Source: Azotobacter chroococcum | Lineage (GTDB): Bacteria > Pseudomonadota > Gammaproteobacteria > Pseudomonadales > Pseudomonadaceae | Direction of reading: 5' to 3' | Length of the DNA: 64,000 nt | NCBI RefSeq assembly: GCF_004339665.1 | Contig: NZ_SMMU01000001.1 | Span: forward strand, 186,001-250,000 | Part shown: positions 9,952 to 18,284 of the stretch, one piece after another | Layout of the letters: every line of letters begins with the position of its first letter | Position numbering within the stretch: the stretch's first letter is position 1 | Notes under the pieces: model-generated | Databases searched by the model: none | Told to the model about the DNA's origin: nothing | Seen by the model: only the letters and a program-made list of their open reading frames with translations | Program-made: the position numbers and the translations under genes

Positions 9952-10821
9952 TCAGCGCTGCATGCCCCAGCGCTTGACGGTGCAGCGCTCGAGCAGGGCG
10001 AAGACCAGGCTCTCCACCAGCAGGCCGATGAGGATCACCACCACCAGGCCGGCGAACACCTTGTCGGTGTACAGCTCGTTGCGGTTCTGGAAGATGTACC
10101 AGCCGAGCCCGCCCTTGCCGGACGAGGCGCCGAACACCAGCTCGGCAGCGACCAGGGTGCGCCAGGCGAAGGCCCAGCCGATCTTCAGGCCGGAGAGGAT
10201 CGACGGCAGCGCGGCCGGGACCAGGATCAGGGCGACGAAGCGCAGCCCGCGCAGGCCGTAGTTGTGCCCGACCATGCGCTGGGTTTCCGGGACGCCGAGA
10301 AAGCCGGCGTAGGTGTTCAGCGCCAGCGACCAGAGCACCGAATGCACCAGCACGAAGATCAGGCTGCCCTCGCCCAGGCCGAACCAGAGCAGCGCCACCG
10401 GCAGCAACGCGATGGCCGGCAGCGGGTTGAACATCGCGGTCAGGGTCGACAGCAGGTCGCGGCCGAGCTGGCTGGAGACCGCCAGGCTGGTCAGGACGAA
10501 GGCCAGCAGGATGCCGATCAGGTAGCCCTGGACCAGCACCGACAGGGAGATCGCCACCTTCTCCAAAAGCTCGCCGCTGGCCAGGCCCTCGGCCAGGGCG
10601 CGGGCGACCTGCAGGAAGCCCGGCAGCAAGAGATCGTTGCCCTGCAGGCGGGCGAGCACCTCCCAGAGCAGCGCCAGCGCGGCGAGGATCAGCGACTTGC
10701 GCAGCCAGCCCTGCTGCCACAGGCGCTGCGCCAGCGACAGCTCGCGCTCGAGCGGCAGGTCGGTCAAGGGTTGCAGGGCGATTTCGTATTCCGGTCGCAA
10801 TGGAGGCGTGGTCTGGCTCAT
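9952..10821 (-). CDS. ABC transporter permease, sulfonate/taurine type
   Basis: 289 residues, SsuC/TauC-like with about six membrane helices. ATG 10821 (MSQTTPPLRPEYE) is chosen over an in-frame upstream start at 10884 because the upstream part lies in the repeat-bearing spacer. The EAA loop that contacts the ATPase is visible as MVGHNYGLRGLRFVALILVPAALPSILSGLKIGWAFAW. The terminal segment GKGGLGWYIFQNRNELYTDKV is typical of nitrate/sulfonate/taurine permeases. It forms the inner-membrane channel with the ATPase at 11015. Confidence 0.9.
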   Translation of the reverse strand: MSQTTPPLRPEYEIALQPLTDLPLERELSLAQRLWQQGWLRKSLILAALALLWEVLARLQGNDLLLPGFLQVARALAEGLASGELLEKVAISLSVLVQGYLIGILLAFVLTSLAVSSQLGRDLLSTLTAMFNPLPAIALLPVALLWFGLGEGSLIFVLVHSVLWSLALNTYAGFLGVPETQRMVGHNYGLRGLRFVALILVPAALPSILSGLKIGWAFAWRTLVAAELVFGASSGKGGLGWYIFQNRNELYTDKVFAGLVVVILIGLLVESLVFALLERCTVKRWGMQR

Positions 10822-10870
10822 GGTGTGTATCCGTAGAGTCTTGATAAAAACGTGAGTCCCGCTCCCTTGC

Positions 10871-10975
10871 AGGAGCGAATTCATTCGCGACCCGAATGCG
10901 CACGAGGCTTCGGGTGTTACTCAGGTCGCGGCGTTTCCGGCTGCCTTCGGCAGGTCGCGGATGAATCCGCTCCTA
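10871..10975. repeat. Pair of inverted REP-like repeats
   Basis: AGGAGCGAATTCATTCGCGA at 10871-10890 and, in opposite orientation, TCGCGGATGAATCCGCTCCT at 10955-10974. They are nearly complementary and lie in the 193-base gap between the ATPase and permease genes. The unit resembles the very common Pseudomonas intergenic repeat of the form TAGGAGCGGATTCATCCGCGA. Such paired repeats can fold into a large hairpin in the mRNA and change expression between upstream and downstream genes of an operon. Confidence 0.75.
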
Positions 10976-11014
10976 CATAAAAGCGATGGCCGCTCCCGCA
11001 CCCTCTTCCGTCCA

Positions 11015-11845
11015 TCACGCGGCATGCACGGCGGCGGGGCTTTCCCCTTCCTCGAACAGCAGCCGGTGGATGCGCCGGGCGGCGTGCTGGAAGTCGGCGC
11101 TGCCGCTGCTGTGCAGGTCGAAGGCGTGGCTGGCGACTTCGGCGCGGACCCGTCCCGGATGCGGCGAGAGCAGCAGGATGCGGTTGCCGACCACCAGCGC
11201 CTCCTCGATCGAATGGGTGACGAACAACAGGGTGAACTTCACCTCCTGCCAGAGTTCGAGCAGCTCCTCCTGCATCCGCCGCCGGGTCAGCGCATCCAGC
11301 GCGGCGAAGGGCTCGTCCATCAGCAGGATCTTCGGCTGCATGGCCAGGGCGCGGGCGATGGCCACGCGCGCCTTCATGCCGCCGGAGAGGGTGTGCGGGT
11401 AGGCGTCGGCAAACCTGGCCAGGCCGACCTTGTCCAGGTAATGCAGGGCGCGCTCTTCGGCCTCGCGGCGGCTCAGGCTGCGCGTGGCCAGCAGCGGGAA
11501 CATCACGTTCTGCCTGACCGTCTTCCACGGCGGCAGCTGGTCGAACTCCTGGAACACCGCAATGCGGTCGGGCCCCGGCTCGCGGACCTCGCGGCCATCC
11601 AGGCGGATCGCGCCGTCGCGCGGGCGGATGAAGCCGGCCACCGCCTTGAGCAGGGTCGACTTGCCGCAGCCGGAGGGGCCGAGCAGAACGAAACGGTCGC
11701 CCGGATCGACCTCGAAGCTGACCTCGTGGGTGGCGCGCACCAGCCGCTCGGCAGTGCGGTATTCGAGGCTGACGCCCTCGACCTGCAACAGCGGCCGGAA
11801 GGCCGTCGCCACGGCGGGTGCGGAATTCTGGAGAAAGGCGTTCAT
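11015..11845 (-). CDS. ABC transporter ATP-binding protein, sulfonate/taurine type
   Basis: 276 residues. Walker A GPSGCGKST at 56-64, Q-loop in AVFQEFDQLPPW, signature LSGGMKAR, Walker B ILLMDEP and H-loop VTHSIEEA are all intact. It belongs to the SsuB/TauB/NrtD class. The start ATG at 11845 is four bases downstream of the binding-protein stop, so the two are coupled. It energises uptake with the permease at 9952; binding is by the proteins at 11850 and probably 8001. The C-terminal tail (about 255-276) is longer than in SsuB but has no recognised domain. Confidence 0.92.
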   Translation of the reverse strand: MNAFLQNSAPAVATAFRPLLQVEGVSLEYRTAERLVRATHEVSFEVDPGDRFVLLGPSGCGKSTLLKAVAGFIRPRDGAIRLDGREVREPGPDRIAVFQEFDQLPPWKTVRQNVMFPLLATRSLSRREAEERALHYLDKVGLARFADAYPHTLSGGMKARVAIARALAMQPKILLMDEPFAALDALTRRRMQEELLELWQEVKFTLLFVTHSIEEALVVGNRILLLSPHPGRVRAEVASHAFDLHSSGSADFQHAARRIHRLLFEEGESPAAVHAA

Positions 11846-11849
11846 CGTC

Positions 11850-12881
11850 TCAGCTCCCCTCGGCCAGCCTGGGATCGGGGAAGAAGTAGTCCTGCCAGGA
11901 CGCCGGCTTGTGCTTCAGCGCGCCGACCCGGTGGAGGAACTCGGCCAGCGGATAGGTGTTCTTCGGCGTCACGCTGAACTCGAACTTCTCGTTGTCGATG
12001 ATCTTCAGCAGCGCGTCCTTGTCGATCTTCGCCTTGGTCACGCGGATGTAGGTGTCCGCCGCGGCGGCCTTGTCTTTCTGGGCGAAATCGGCCGCCTCGG
12101 CCAGCGCGTCGACGAAGGCCCGATAGGTCTTCGGGTTTTCCTGGCGGAATTTCTCGGTGGTGTAGAGCACGGTCGGCGAGTTCGGCCCGAGCAGCTCGTA
12201 GGTGTCGAGCACCACATGTACGTTGGGGTTTTCCAGCGCCTGGTTCTGGAACGGCGGGTTGGAGAAGTGGCCGGTCAGCTCGGTGGCGCCGCTGGTCAGG
12301 GCCGCGGTGGCCTCCGGGTGCGGCAGCGCGACCGTGTACTTGTCCAGCCGGTCGTAGGCCTTGTCGCCCCACTGCCTGGCGGCGGCGTACTGCAGGAAAC
12401 GCGACTGGATGGAGACGCCCACCGCCGGCACGGCGATGCGGTCCTTCTCGGCGAAGTCGGCGATGGTCTTGACCTTGGGGTTGTTGCTCAACAGGTAGTA
12501 CGGGAAGTTGCCCAGCGAGGCCACGCCCTTGACGTTCTGCCTGCCGTGGGTGCGATCCCAGACGGTCAGCAACGGGCCGATGCCGGCGCCGGCGATGTCG
12601 ATGGTGCCGGCCAGCAGCGCGTCGTTGACCGCCGAGCCGCCGGACAGCTGGTTCCAGTCGACCTTGATGTCGAGGCCCTGCTCCTTGCCGTGCTTCTCGA
12701 TCAGGTGCTGGTCGCGCACCACGTTGAGCAGCAGGTAGACGATGCCGAACTGCTCGGCGATGCGGATCTGGCCCTCGGCCTGGGCCGCCGCCGGCGTCAG
12801 CAGGCTGCCGGCAAGGCCGAGGCCCAGGGCGATGCCGCCGGCGAGGCGGCGAATCGCGGGAAAGCGTTTGCCTGGAAACAT
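11850..12881 (-). CDS. ABC transporter substrate-binding protein, sulfonate/taurine type
   Basis: 343 residues. ATG 12881 is chosen over ATG 12893 because GGAG lies seven bases before it and the longer form would precede the signal peptide with no ribosome binding site. Signal peptide about 1-35 (LAGGIALGLGLAGSLLTPAAAQA). The mature protein is a type-2 periplasmic binding protein like the paralog at 8001 (IAEQFGIVYLLLNVVRDQHLIEKHG; EKDRIAVPAVGVSIQS). The position directly before the ATPase and after a TauD-like dioxygenase suggests a sulfonate or taurine-like ligand. Confidence 0.9.
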   Translation of the reverse strand: MFPGKRFPAIRRLAGGIALGLGLAGSLLTPAAAQAEGQIRIAEQFGIVYLLLNVVRDQHLIEKHGKEQGLDIKVDWNQLSGGSAVNDALLAGTIDIAGAGIGPLLTVWDRTHGRQNVKGVASLGNFPYYLLSNNPKVKTIADFAEKDRIAVPAVGVSIQSRFLQYAAARQWGDKAYDRLDKYTVALPHPEATAALTSGATELTGHFSNPPFQNQALENPNVHVVLDTYELLGPNSPTVLYTTEKFRQENPKTYRAFVDALAEAADFAQKDKAAAADTYIRVTKAKIDKDALLKIIDNEKFEFSVTPKNTYPLAEFLHRVGALKHKPASWQDYFFPDPRLAEGS

Positions 12882-13000
12882 GGGAAGCTCCATAGATGAG
12901 TGACGAACAGGGATAGAGAGTCAGAGTCTGTTCATGCGCCGGTGCGACCGGGAGCGCACGGGCGCGAGCGGCCAGCGGCGCACTCGTGCCCCATACAGGG

Positions 13001-13888
13001 TCAGAACGGCGCGTCGCCCTGGATGGTGGTGCGATGCATCCGCCGCGGCAGGTGGTTCGGGCAACCGGTGGCCAGGTGGATCAGCGCGCGGTTGTCCCAG
13101 AACAGCAGGTCGTGCTCCTGCCAGCGGTGGCGGTAGGTGAGTTCGGGACGGACGCTGTGGGCGAACAGCTCGGCGAGCAGCCGGCGGCTCTCGTCTTCCG
13201 GGACATCGAGGATGCGCGTGGTGAAGTTCTCGTTGACGAACAGGCCCTTGCGTCCGGTTTCCGGGTGGGTGCGCACCACCGGGTGGACGACCTCCTTCAC
13301 CTCTTCCAGCTGGGCCTGGGTCAGCGTCGGCCGCTGGATGCCCTCGAACACCTCGTCGGCATAGTGCGCGGTGTAGGAATGCACCGCGCGGCGTCCTTCG
13401 ACGGCCTTGCGCAGCGCCTCCGGCAGGGTCTCGTAGGCGAGCTGCTGGTCGGCGAACAGGGTGTCGCCGCCCTCGGCCGGCAGTTGCCGGGCATGCAGCA
13501 TGGCGCCAAGGCTGGGCAGTTCCTTGTACGACAGGTCGGAGTGCCAGAGCTTGCCGGCATCACCCAGACCGATGGGCCTGCCGTTCTCGACGATGTTGGA
13601 GATGATGAAGATCTCCGGATGACCGGCCAGCAGGAACTGCTTGAGCACGTGGATCTGCAGCTCGCCGAAGCGGCGGCTGAAGGCGATCTGCTGCTCGGGG
13701 GTGATGTGCTGCTCGCGGAACACCAGCACCCGGTGATCCAGGAAGGCTTGGTGGATACGGGCGAAATCCTCCGGATTGACCGGACGGGACAGGTCCAGAC
13801 CGAGGACTTCGGCACCCAGTACGCCATCGAAAGGACGGACGTCGAACGACTGGGCAGGAACGGACAACAAGGATTCAACCGCTGACAT
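13001..13888 (-). CDS. TauD/TfdA-family Fe(II)/2-oxoglutarate dioxygenase
   Basis: 295 residues. ATG 13888 has GGAGA six to seven bases upstream; two further in-frame starts upstream lack one. The iron triad is His116 and Asp118 (LWHSDLS) and His285 (MHRTTIQGD), with the 2-oxoglutarate arginine following. TauD-type enzymes hydroxylate the carbon next to a sulfonate, releasing sulfite and an aldehyde with succinate and CO2. It is the first gene of the minus-strand operon with the ABC importer, matching the tauABCD logic. The substrate may be taurine or another sulfonate; family members also act on sulfate esters (AtsK) and 2,4-D (TfdA). Confidence 0.88.
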   Translation of the reverse strand: MSAVESLLSVPAQSFDVRPFDGVLGAEVLGLDLSRPVNPEDFARIHQAFLDHRVLVFREQHITPEQQIAFSRRFGELQIHVLKQFLLAGHPEIFIISNIVENGRPIGLGDAGKLWHSDLSYKELPSLGAMLHARQLPAEGGDTLFADQQLAYETLPEALRKAVEGRRAVHSYTAHYADEVFEGIQRPTLTQAQLEEVKEVVHPVVRTHPETGRKGLFVNENFTTRILDVPEDESRRLLAELFAHSVRPELTYRHRWQEHDLLFWDNRALIHLATGCPNHLPRRMHRTTIQGDAPF

Positions 13889-14034
13889 GGGGATCTCCAA
13901 ACGCATGATCGGGCATGACCCGAAGAAACTGGCGTGGACGCGAATGGCGCATCCATTTCTCTTCATGCGGCTCGGCGGTTGACCGGCAAGTACGCGACAG
14001 GCGCAATCTAATGGAATATAGATTTTTGTTTAAA

Positions 14035-14054
14035 TAACTTTTTTGCCTAAGTTA
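14035..14054. promoter_or_regulatory. Dyad in the A/T-rich leader of the tauD-like operon
   Basis: TAACTT-N8-AAGTTA at 14035-14040 and 14049-14054, inside an A/T-rich stretch (14008-14055) that lies about 150 bases upstream of the dioxygenase start. Sulfur-starvation promoters bound by CysB or Cbl in gammaproteobacteria are A/T-rich in the same way. This is a candidate activator site, not a proven one; no clear -35/-10 pair could be assigned. Confidence 0.35.
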
Positions 14055-14161
14055 ATGACCGCTCCTTGCGGCGAGCGGCACTTCGGCAAGGACGTCGGCC
14101 AGGCGGGGGCCGACGCCCGGCAGCCGCCTCCCGGCGGAAGGCGGCTGTGCCGCGGGTGGCG

Positions 14162-14584
14162 TCAGTCCTTCTCGACCGGCGCGCCCATCGGCTCCGGGAT
14201 CAGCATCAGCTTGCCGCCCATGTCGCGGCAGATGCCGGAGCGGGTCTTGCCGTCCGGGGCGGTGAAGGAGCCGGTGTCGCCGGCCTTCTTGCCTTCGCAG
14301 GCCTTGGCGGAACCCGCCGCCGAAGGCGGCGGCCCCATGCGGCCGTGCTCCGGCATCACGGCGAGCTTGCCGTGCATGTCGCGGCAGATGCCGGTCATGG
14401 TCTTGCCGCCGGGACCGGTGAAGGACGCCGTGTCGCCGGCCTGCTTGCCTTCGCAGGCGGTGAAGGCGGCGGCCGGCGGTCCCATGTGCTCGCCGCCCGG
14501 ATGACCGGCAGGCGCCTCCCCGGCGGCCATCGCCAGAGGCGAGGCCAGGCAGGCCAGCAGCGCGATGTGACGGATGTACAGCAT
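14162..14584 (-). CDS. Secreted protein with two tandem CEGK...CRDM repeats
   Basis: 140 residues with a signal peptide cleaved after 'LAMA' (about residue 20). The mature part consists of a short linker and two copies of a roughly 40-residue unit: CEGKQAGDTASFTGPGGKT..GICRDMHGKLAVMPE and CEGKKAGDTGSFTAPDGKT..GICRDMGGKLMLIPE. Each unit has two cysteines spaced alike, so two intra-repeat disulfides in the periplasm are likely. I recognise the unit from unnamed Pseudomonas secreted proteins but know no function. It is a lone gene with repeats downstream of the rhodanese gene on its upstream side. Confidence 0.75.
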   Translation of the reverse strand: MLYIRHIALLACLASPLAMAAGEAPAGHPGGEHMGPPAAAFTACEGKQAGDTASFTGPGGKTMTGICRDMHGKLAVMPEHGRMGPPPSAAGSAKACEGKKAGDTGSFTAPDGKTRSGICRDMGGKLMLIPEPMGAPVEKD

Positions 14585-14708
14585 GTTTCACCTCTCTGGG
14601 GTAATGCGGGGATGCCCATCAGAGCATAGCCACCCAGCGAGCGGTGATTCTTTACGCTTTCGATACAGTCCCTCGCCCGGTGCGGGCCGCTCAGATCCAG
14701 CCCTGCAA

Positions 14709-14858
14709 CGTGCCCACGCAGGAGCGTGGGCACGATCACCCTCGTCGTTGATGGTTCCCACGCTCCTGCGTGGGAGCCCAGGGCCGGGCGTTCCGGCGCC
14801 GCAGTGCCCCCGGAGCGCCTCCCTGCGGCGTGCCCACGCGGAAGCGCGGGCAACGATC
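14709..14858. repeat. Composite intergenic repeat, copy A
   Basis: Three hairpins built on CCCACGC/GCGTGGG: 14709-14734 (CGTGCCCACGC, 4-base loop), 14756-14775 and an imperfect one at 14830-14851. The part 14745-14858 is the inverted counterpart of copy B at 46993-47093 with high identity. The element fills most of the 313-base gap between the secreted repeat protein and the rhodanese gene. No coding capacity. Confidence 0.85.
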
Positions 14859-14897
14859 AACGCCTCGAAAAGCAAAAGACCTTGAAAGGGCTGCCGC

Positions 14898-16481
14898 TCA
14901 GATCACCAAGAAGCCGTGGGTGCCGTCGCGGCCCAGCTGCTCGACCAGACCGAACTCCCAGTCCAGATAGGCCTGCATGGCCTCGCGCGGGTTGTCGGTA
15001 CCCTCATAGGGACGCCGGTAGCGGTCGCTGCGCGGCACCGCCAGGGCGGTTTCGCCCTCCTCCAGCGGCAGGCCGGCGGCGATCCAGGCCGCGGTGCCGC
15101 CGGCCAGGACGAACACCGGCCTGCCGGTCAGCGCCTGCAGCTCGTCCACCGCGTAGCGCGCCAGCAGGCTGCTGCCGCAGGTGACCACGTAGCGTCCGGC
15201 CGGCGGCAGCTTCTCCAGGGCCTGCGGCAGCTGCGCGCGCAGCGCCCACCAGGCGCCGGGAATGTGCCGTCTGACGTAGTTGGCGCTGGTGGTGAAGTCC
15301 AGCACCAGGGTATCGCCCTCGGCCAGCCAGGCCTGCAGGGTTTCGGGGGCGATGTCCTCGCTCTGCGGCGCCGGCGGCACCGGCGCCGACCAGCCGCCCC
15401 GCTCGGCGAACTCCGCGGCGTTCAGGCCGTCCAGCACCTGCACCTCCCAGCCCATCTGCGCCAGCCAGGAAGCGCTCATGTTGGCGCGCACGCCGTCGTC
15501 GTCGGCCAGCACCAGGCGCGCACCGCGCACACTGGCGAAGTGGTCGGTTTCCTGGACCAGCTGGCCGCCCGGCGTGGAGCGCGCCCCCGGCAGGTGGCCG
15601 GCCTCGTACTCCTCCGGGGTGCGCACATCGAACAGGTAGGTGGTGCGGCCGGCCTCCTCCCGCCAGCGCGCCAGATCGGCGAGGCTGGCGCGACCGACGC
15701 CGGCCTTGTCCGCCACCGCGCGGGCGGAGGCGGCGGCCAGCGCGCGGTTTTCGGCGGAGACTTCGGGGAATCTGCGGCTCTGCCCGTGCTCCAGCTGCTG
15801 ACCGGCCAGGGTCCAGCCGATGGTGCCGTTGCGCAGCGCCGCCACCTCGTTGGGAATCCCGGCGTTGACCAGCGACTGGGTGCCGATGATGCTGCGGGTG
15901 CGCCCGGCGCAGTTGACGATCACCCGGGTTGCGGGATCCGGCGCCAGCTCGCGCACGCGCAGCACCAGCTCGGCGCCGGGCACGCTGATCCCACCGGGAA
16001 TGCTCATGGTCTGGTATTCGTCGAAGCGCCGGGCGTCCAGCACCACCACGTCGGCCTTCTTGTCCAGCAGCGCCTTGACCTCCTCAGCGGCCAGCGACGG
16101 CGTATGGCGCTCGGCCTCGACCAGCTCGCCGAAGGCCTTGCTCGGCACGTTGACGTCGATGAACAGCTCGCCGCCGGCGGCGCGCCAGCCGGCGAGGCCG
16201 CCCTCCAGCCGGGCGACGTCGCAGTAGCCCAGCGCCAGCAGGCGCTCGGCAGCCCGCTCGGCCAGGCCCTCGCCGTCGTCGTAGACGGTCACCGGCGTGC
16301 TGCGCCGCGGAACCCGCGCATAGACCTCGATCTCCAGGCGCGACAGCGGGAGGTTGGCGGCGAACAGCGGGTGACCCTCGGCGAACGGCGCTTCCTCGCG
16401 CACATCCAGCAGGGCCAGCTCCTCGCGCGCCAGCAGGGCGGCGCGGATATCGGCGAAGGAACGGGTGGCGATACGGCTCAT
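14898..16481 (-). CDS. Four-domain rhodanese-type sulfurtransferase
   Basis: 527 residues from ATG 16481, which overlaps the cysteine dioxygenase stop (ATGA). Four rhodanese modules follow each other: about 5-105, 128-235, 262-365 and 378-480. Only modules 2 and 4 have a cysteine in the active loop: Cys191 (NCAGRTRS) and Cys435 (TCGSSLLA). Modules 1 and 3 have DDGEGLA and DDDGVRA there and should be inactive. No signal peptide, so it is cytoplasmic. Coupling to a thiol dioxygenase suggests handling of sulfane sulfur or sulfite made from cysteine or 3-mercaptopropionate. Proteins of this length next to cysteine dioxygenase occur in other pseudomonads. Confidence 0.88.
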   Translation of the reverse strand: MSRIATRSFADIRAALLAREELALLDVREEAPFAEGHPLFAANLPLSRLEIEVYARVPRRSTPVTVYDDGEGLAERAAERLLALGYCDVARLEGGLAGWRAAGGELFIDVNVPSKAFGELVEAERHTPSLAAEEVKALLDKKADVVVLDARRFDEYQTMSIPGGISVPGAELVLRVRELAPDPATRVIVNCAGRTRSIIGTQSLVNAGIPNEVAALRNGTIGWTLAGQQLEHGQSRRFPEVSAENRALAAASARAVADKAGVGRASLADLARWREEAGRTTYLFDVRTPEEYEAGHLPGARSTPGGQLVQETDHFASVRGARLVLADDDGVRANMSASWLAQMGWEVQVLDGLNAAEFAERGGWSAPVPPAPQSEDIAPETLQAWLAEGDTLVLDFTTSANYVRRHIPGAWWALRAQLPQALEKLPPAGRYVVTCGSSLLARYAVDELQALTGRPVFVLAGGTAAWIAAGLPLEEGETALAVPRSDRYRRPYEGTDNPREAMQAYLDWEFGLVEQLGRDGTHGFLVI

Positions 16482-17086
16482 GCGGGAACACTCTCCCTGG
16501 ACAGATCCCAGATATTGGGCAGGACTTGGTTGGAATAACCGGAGATGAACGGCTTCTCGCTGCCATCCGGCAGATAGACCGCGCGCCGCACGGCGCCGAT
16601 GTTGGCGCCGTAGACGTGGATGCTGATCGACGGCTGGTCGGGGCTGGCGTTGAACACCCGGTGGATGTCGCCGATCCGCGGCGACACCGCCTCGACCTGG
16701 CCGGGCGACAGCCGCAGCGGCTCGCCGAGCGGACGCAGGCCCTCGGCGCTCACCTCGAAGTGCTGGGCGTCCTCGGCGCCGCGCAGCATGCCGATCAGGC
16801 CCCAGACCCGGTGATCGTGCACCGGGGTGGTCTGCCCCGGTCCCCAGACGAAGCTGACCACCGAGAAGCGCTGGCGGGAGTCGGCGTGCAGCAGATACTG
16901 CTGGTAGCGCTCGGGATCGGGCCGGGCGAAGGCTTCCGGCAGCCAGTCGTCGTGGCGGACCAGCTCGTGCAGCAGCAGCCGGCCTTCGCGCAGTACGCTC
17001 TCCTCGTCGTCGTGACGGTCGAGCAGATCGCCCAGGGCACCGACGAAATCGCGCAGCCGGTCCAGGCGCAGGGGGGATTGACTCAT
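16478..17086 (-). CDS. Cysteine dioxygenase-family thiol dioxygenase (cupin)
   Basis: 202 residues. The cupin iron site is His90 and His92 (PVHDHRVWG) and His142 (GDIHRVF). The HDHxxWG motif is typical of bacterial cysteine dioxygenases and of the Pseudomonas 3-mercaptopropionate dioxygenase subgroup. The enzyme adds O2 to a free thiol, giving a sulfinate. It is translationally coupled to the rhodanese gene and transcribed away from a LysR regulator 98 bases off, which probably controls the pair. Whether cysteine or 3-mercaptopropionate is preferred cannot be settled here. Confidence 0.88.
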   Translation of the reverse strand: MSQSPLRLDRLRDFVGALGDLLDRHDDEESVLREGRLLLHELVRHDDWLPEAFARPDPERYQQYLLHADSRQRFSVVSFVWGPGQTTPVHDHRVWGLIGMLRGAEDAQHFEVSAEGLRPLGEPLRLSPGQVEAVSPRIGDIHRVFNASPDQPSISIHVYGANIGAVRRAVYLPDGSEKPFISGYSNQVLPNIWDLSRESVPA

Positions 17087-17161
17087 CGTCGCTCATCCAT
17101 TGTGTGACAAGATGGCGCCACGTTACCAAGCGTCATATCATTATCAAAATGCACTTTATTC

Positions 17162-17179
17162 ATAAGCTAATATGCTGAT
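17162..17179. promoter_or_regulatory. Candidate LysR operator between cdo and lysR
   Basis: ATAAGC-N6-GCTGAT (5 of 6 positions complementary) within the 98-base A/T-rich divergent region. It contains a T-N11-A type spacing and ends five bases before the lysR start codon, the usual place for autoregulation by a LysR protein. Confidence 0.4.
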
Positions 17180-17184
17180 AACGC

Positions 17185-18096
17185 ATGAAGACAGATGACA
17201 TCGAAGCCTTCGTCGCCGTCGTCCGCTGCCAGTCGCTGAGCCTGGCCGCCGACAGCCTGCAACTGACCCAGTCGGCGATCACCCGCCGCGTGCAGAATTT
17301 CGAGGACGACCTCGGCACCCTGCTGCTCGACCGCAACACCAAGCCCCTCAAGCCGACGGCCATGGGCCTGCGGGTCTACGAGCAGTGCCGCGAGGTGCTG
17401 CGCAGCATGGACGTGCTGCGCGAAATCGTCGCCCGCGACGCCCCGCCCAGCGGCACCCTGCGCCTGGGCGTGCCGCAGACCATCGGCGACGTGGTGCTGC
17501 TCGACACCCTGGAGCAGCTGAGGAACACCTATCCCGACCTACAGACCCAGGTCTCCAGCGGCTGGGGCAGCACCTTGCTCGAGCGCCTGGAAAACCTCGA
17601 ACTGGACGCCGTGGCGGCGCTGTTTCCCGCCAGCAAGAGCTTTCCCGAGGGCATCGCCGCCACCTCGCTGGGGCGCCTGCGGCTCTTGGTGGTGGCCGCC
17701 CGCGGCAGCTCGGAAAGGCGCGGCGGCAGACTCGCCGACTGCTGCGACCGCGGCTGGGTGCTGAACCCGGACGGCTGCGGCTTCCGCGCCGGCCTGCAGC
17801 ACGCCATGGCCGAACAGGGCCTGAAACTGCGGATCAACCTGGAAACCTTCGGCAGCGAACTGCAGCTCGGCCTGGTGGCGAAGAACCTCGGCCTCGGCCT
17901 GGTTCCCGAGCCGCTGCTCTTGGCCAGCCGCTACCGCGAGCAATTGGAGGTCGTCGCCCTCGCCGACTTCAAGCCGACGGTCGACCTCTGGCTGCTGCAG
18001 CCGCGCTTCGTCGGCAACCTGCACGGCGCCATCGAACTGTTCGGCAACCTGGTGGCCCGCCACCTGGCTTCGCCGCCGGTGGCGGGCGGCGTCTGA
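17185..18096 (+). CDS. LysR-family transcriptional regulator
   Basis: 303 residues. N-terminal winged helix (2-60: DIEAFVAVVRCQSLSLAAD...LTQSAITRRVQNFEDDLG) and a type-2 periplasmic-binding-like effector domain (about 90-295). The helix-turn-helix is canonical. There is no ribosome binding site before the ATG, so it may be translated at a low level, common for regulators. It is divergent from the thiol dioxygenase/rhodanese operon and most likely activates it. The gene is complete and converges with the SIR2 gene across two hairpins. Confidence 0.9.
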   Translation: MKTDDIEAFVAVVRCQSLSLAADSLQLTQSAITRRVQNFEDDLGTLLLDRNTKPLKPTAMGLRVYEQCREVLRSMDVLREIVARDAPPSGTLRLGVPQTIGDVVLLDTLEQLRNTYPDLQTQVSSGWGSTLLERLENLELDAVAALFPASKSFPEGIAATSLGRLRLLVVAARGSSERRGGRLADCCDRGWVLNPDGCGFRAGLQHAMAEQGLKLRINLETFGSELQLGLVAKNLGLGLVPEPLLLASRYREQLEVVALADFKPTVDLWLLQPRFVGNLHGAIELFGNLVARHLASPPVAGGV

Positions 18097-18136
18097 ACGG
18101 GGGGCGGACTCATTCGCGGCGGGTGGCGCCCTGTAG

Positions 18137-18223
18137 GGTGGAAAACGACCGCAGGTCTTTTCCACCGGGCATTACGGGATGGAAGCGGATTGGTAGAAAA
18201 CGCGGTGTGGTTTTCTACCAATC
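18137..18223. terminator. Two strong hairpins between lysR and the SIR2 gene
   Basis: Hairpin 1: GGTGGAAAA (18137-18145) pairs with TTTTCCACC (18158-18166), and its loop holds a further GACC/GGTC pair. Hairpin 2: a perfect 14-bp stem, GATTGGTAGAAAAC (18188-18201) with 18210-18223, and an 8-base loop. Each stem has A and T runs in both orientations, so they can stop transcription arriving from either of the two convergent genes. The stems also resemble dispersed Pseudomonas repeats. Confidence 0.7.
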
Positions 18224-18284
18224 GGCGCTGGCAGCAATGACCTAAAGCAGACGCTCTCTCATTGTCAACCAAAACTTCAGAATC

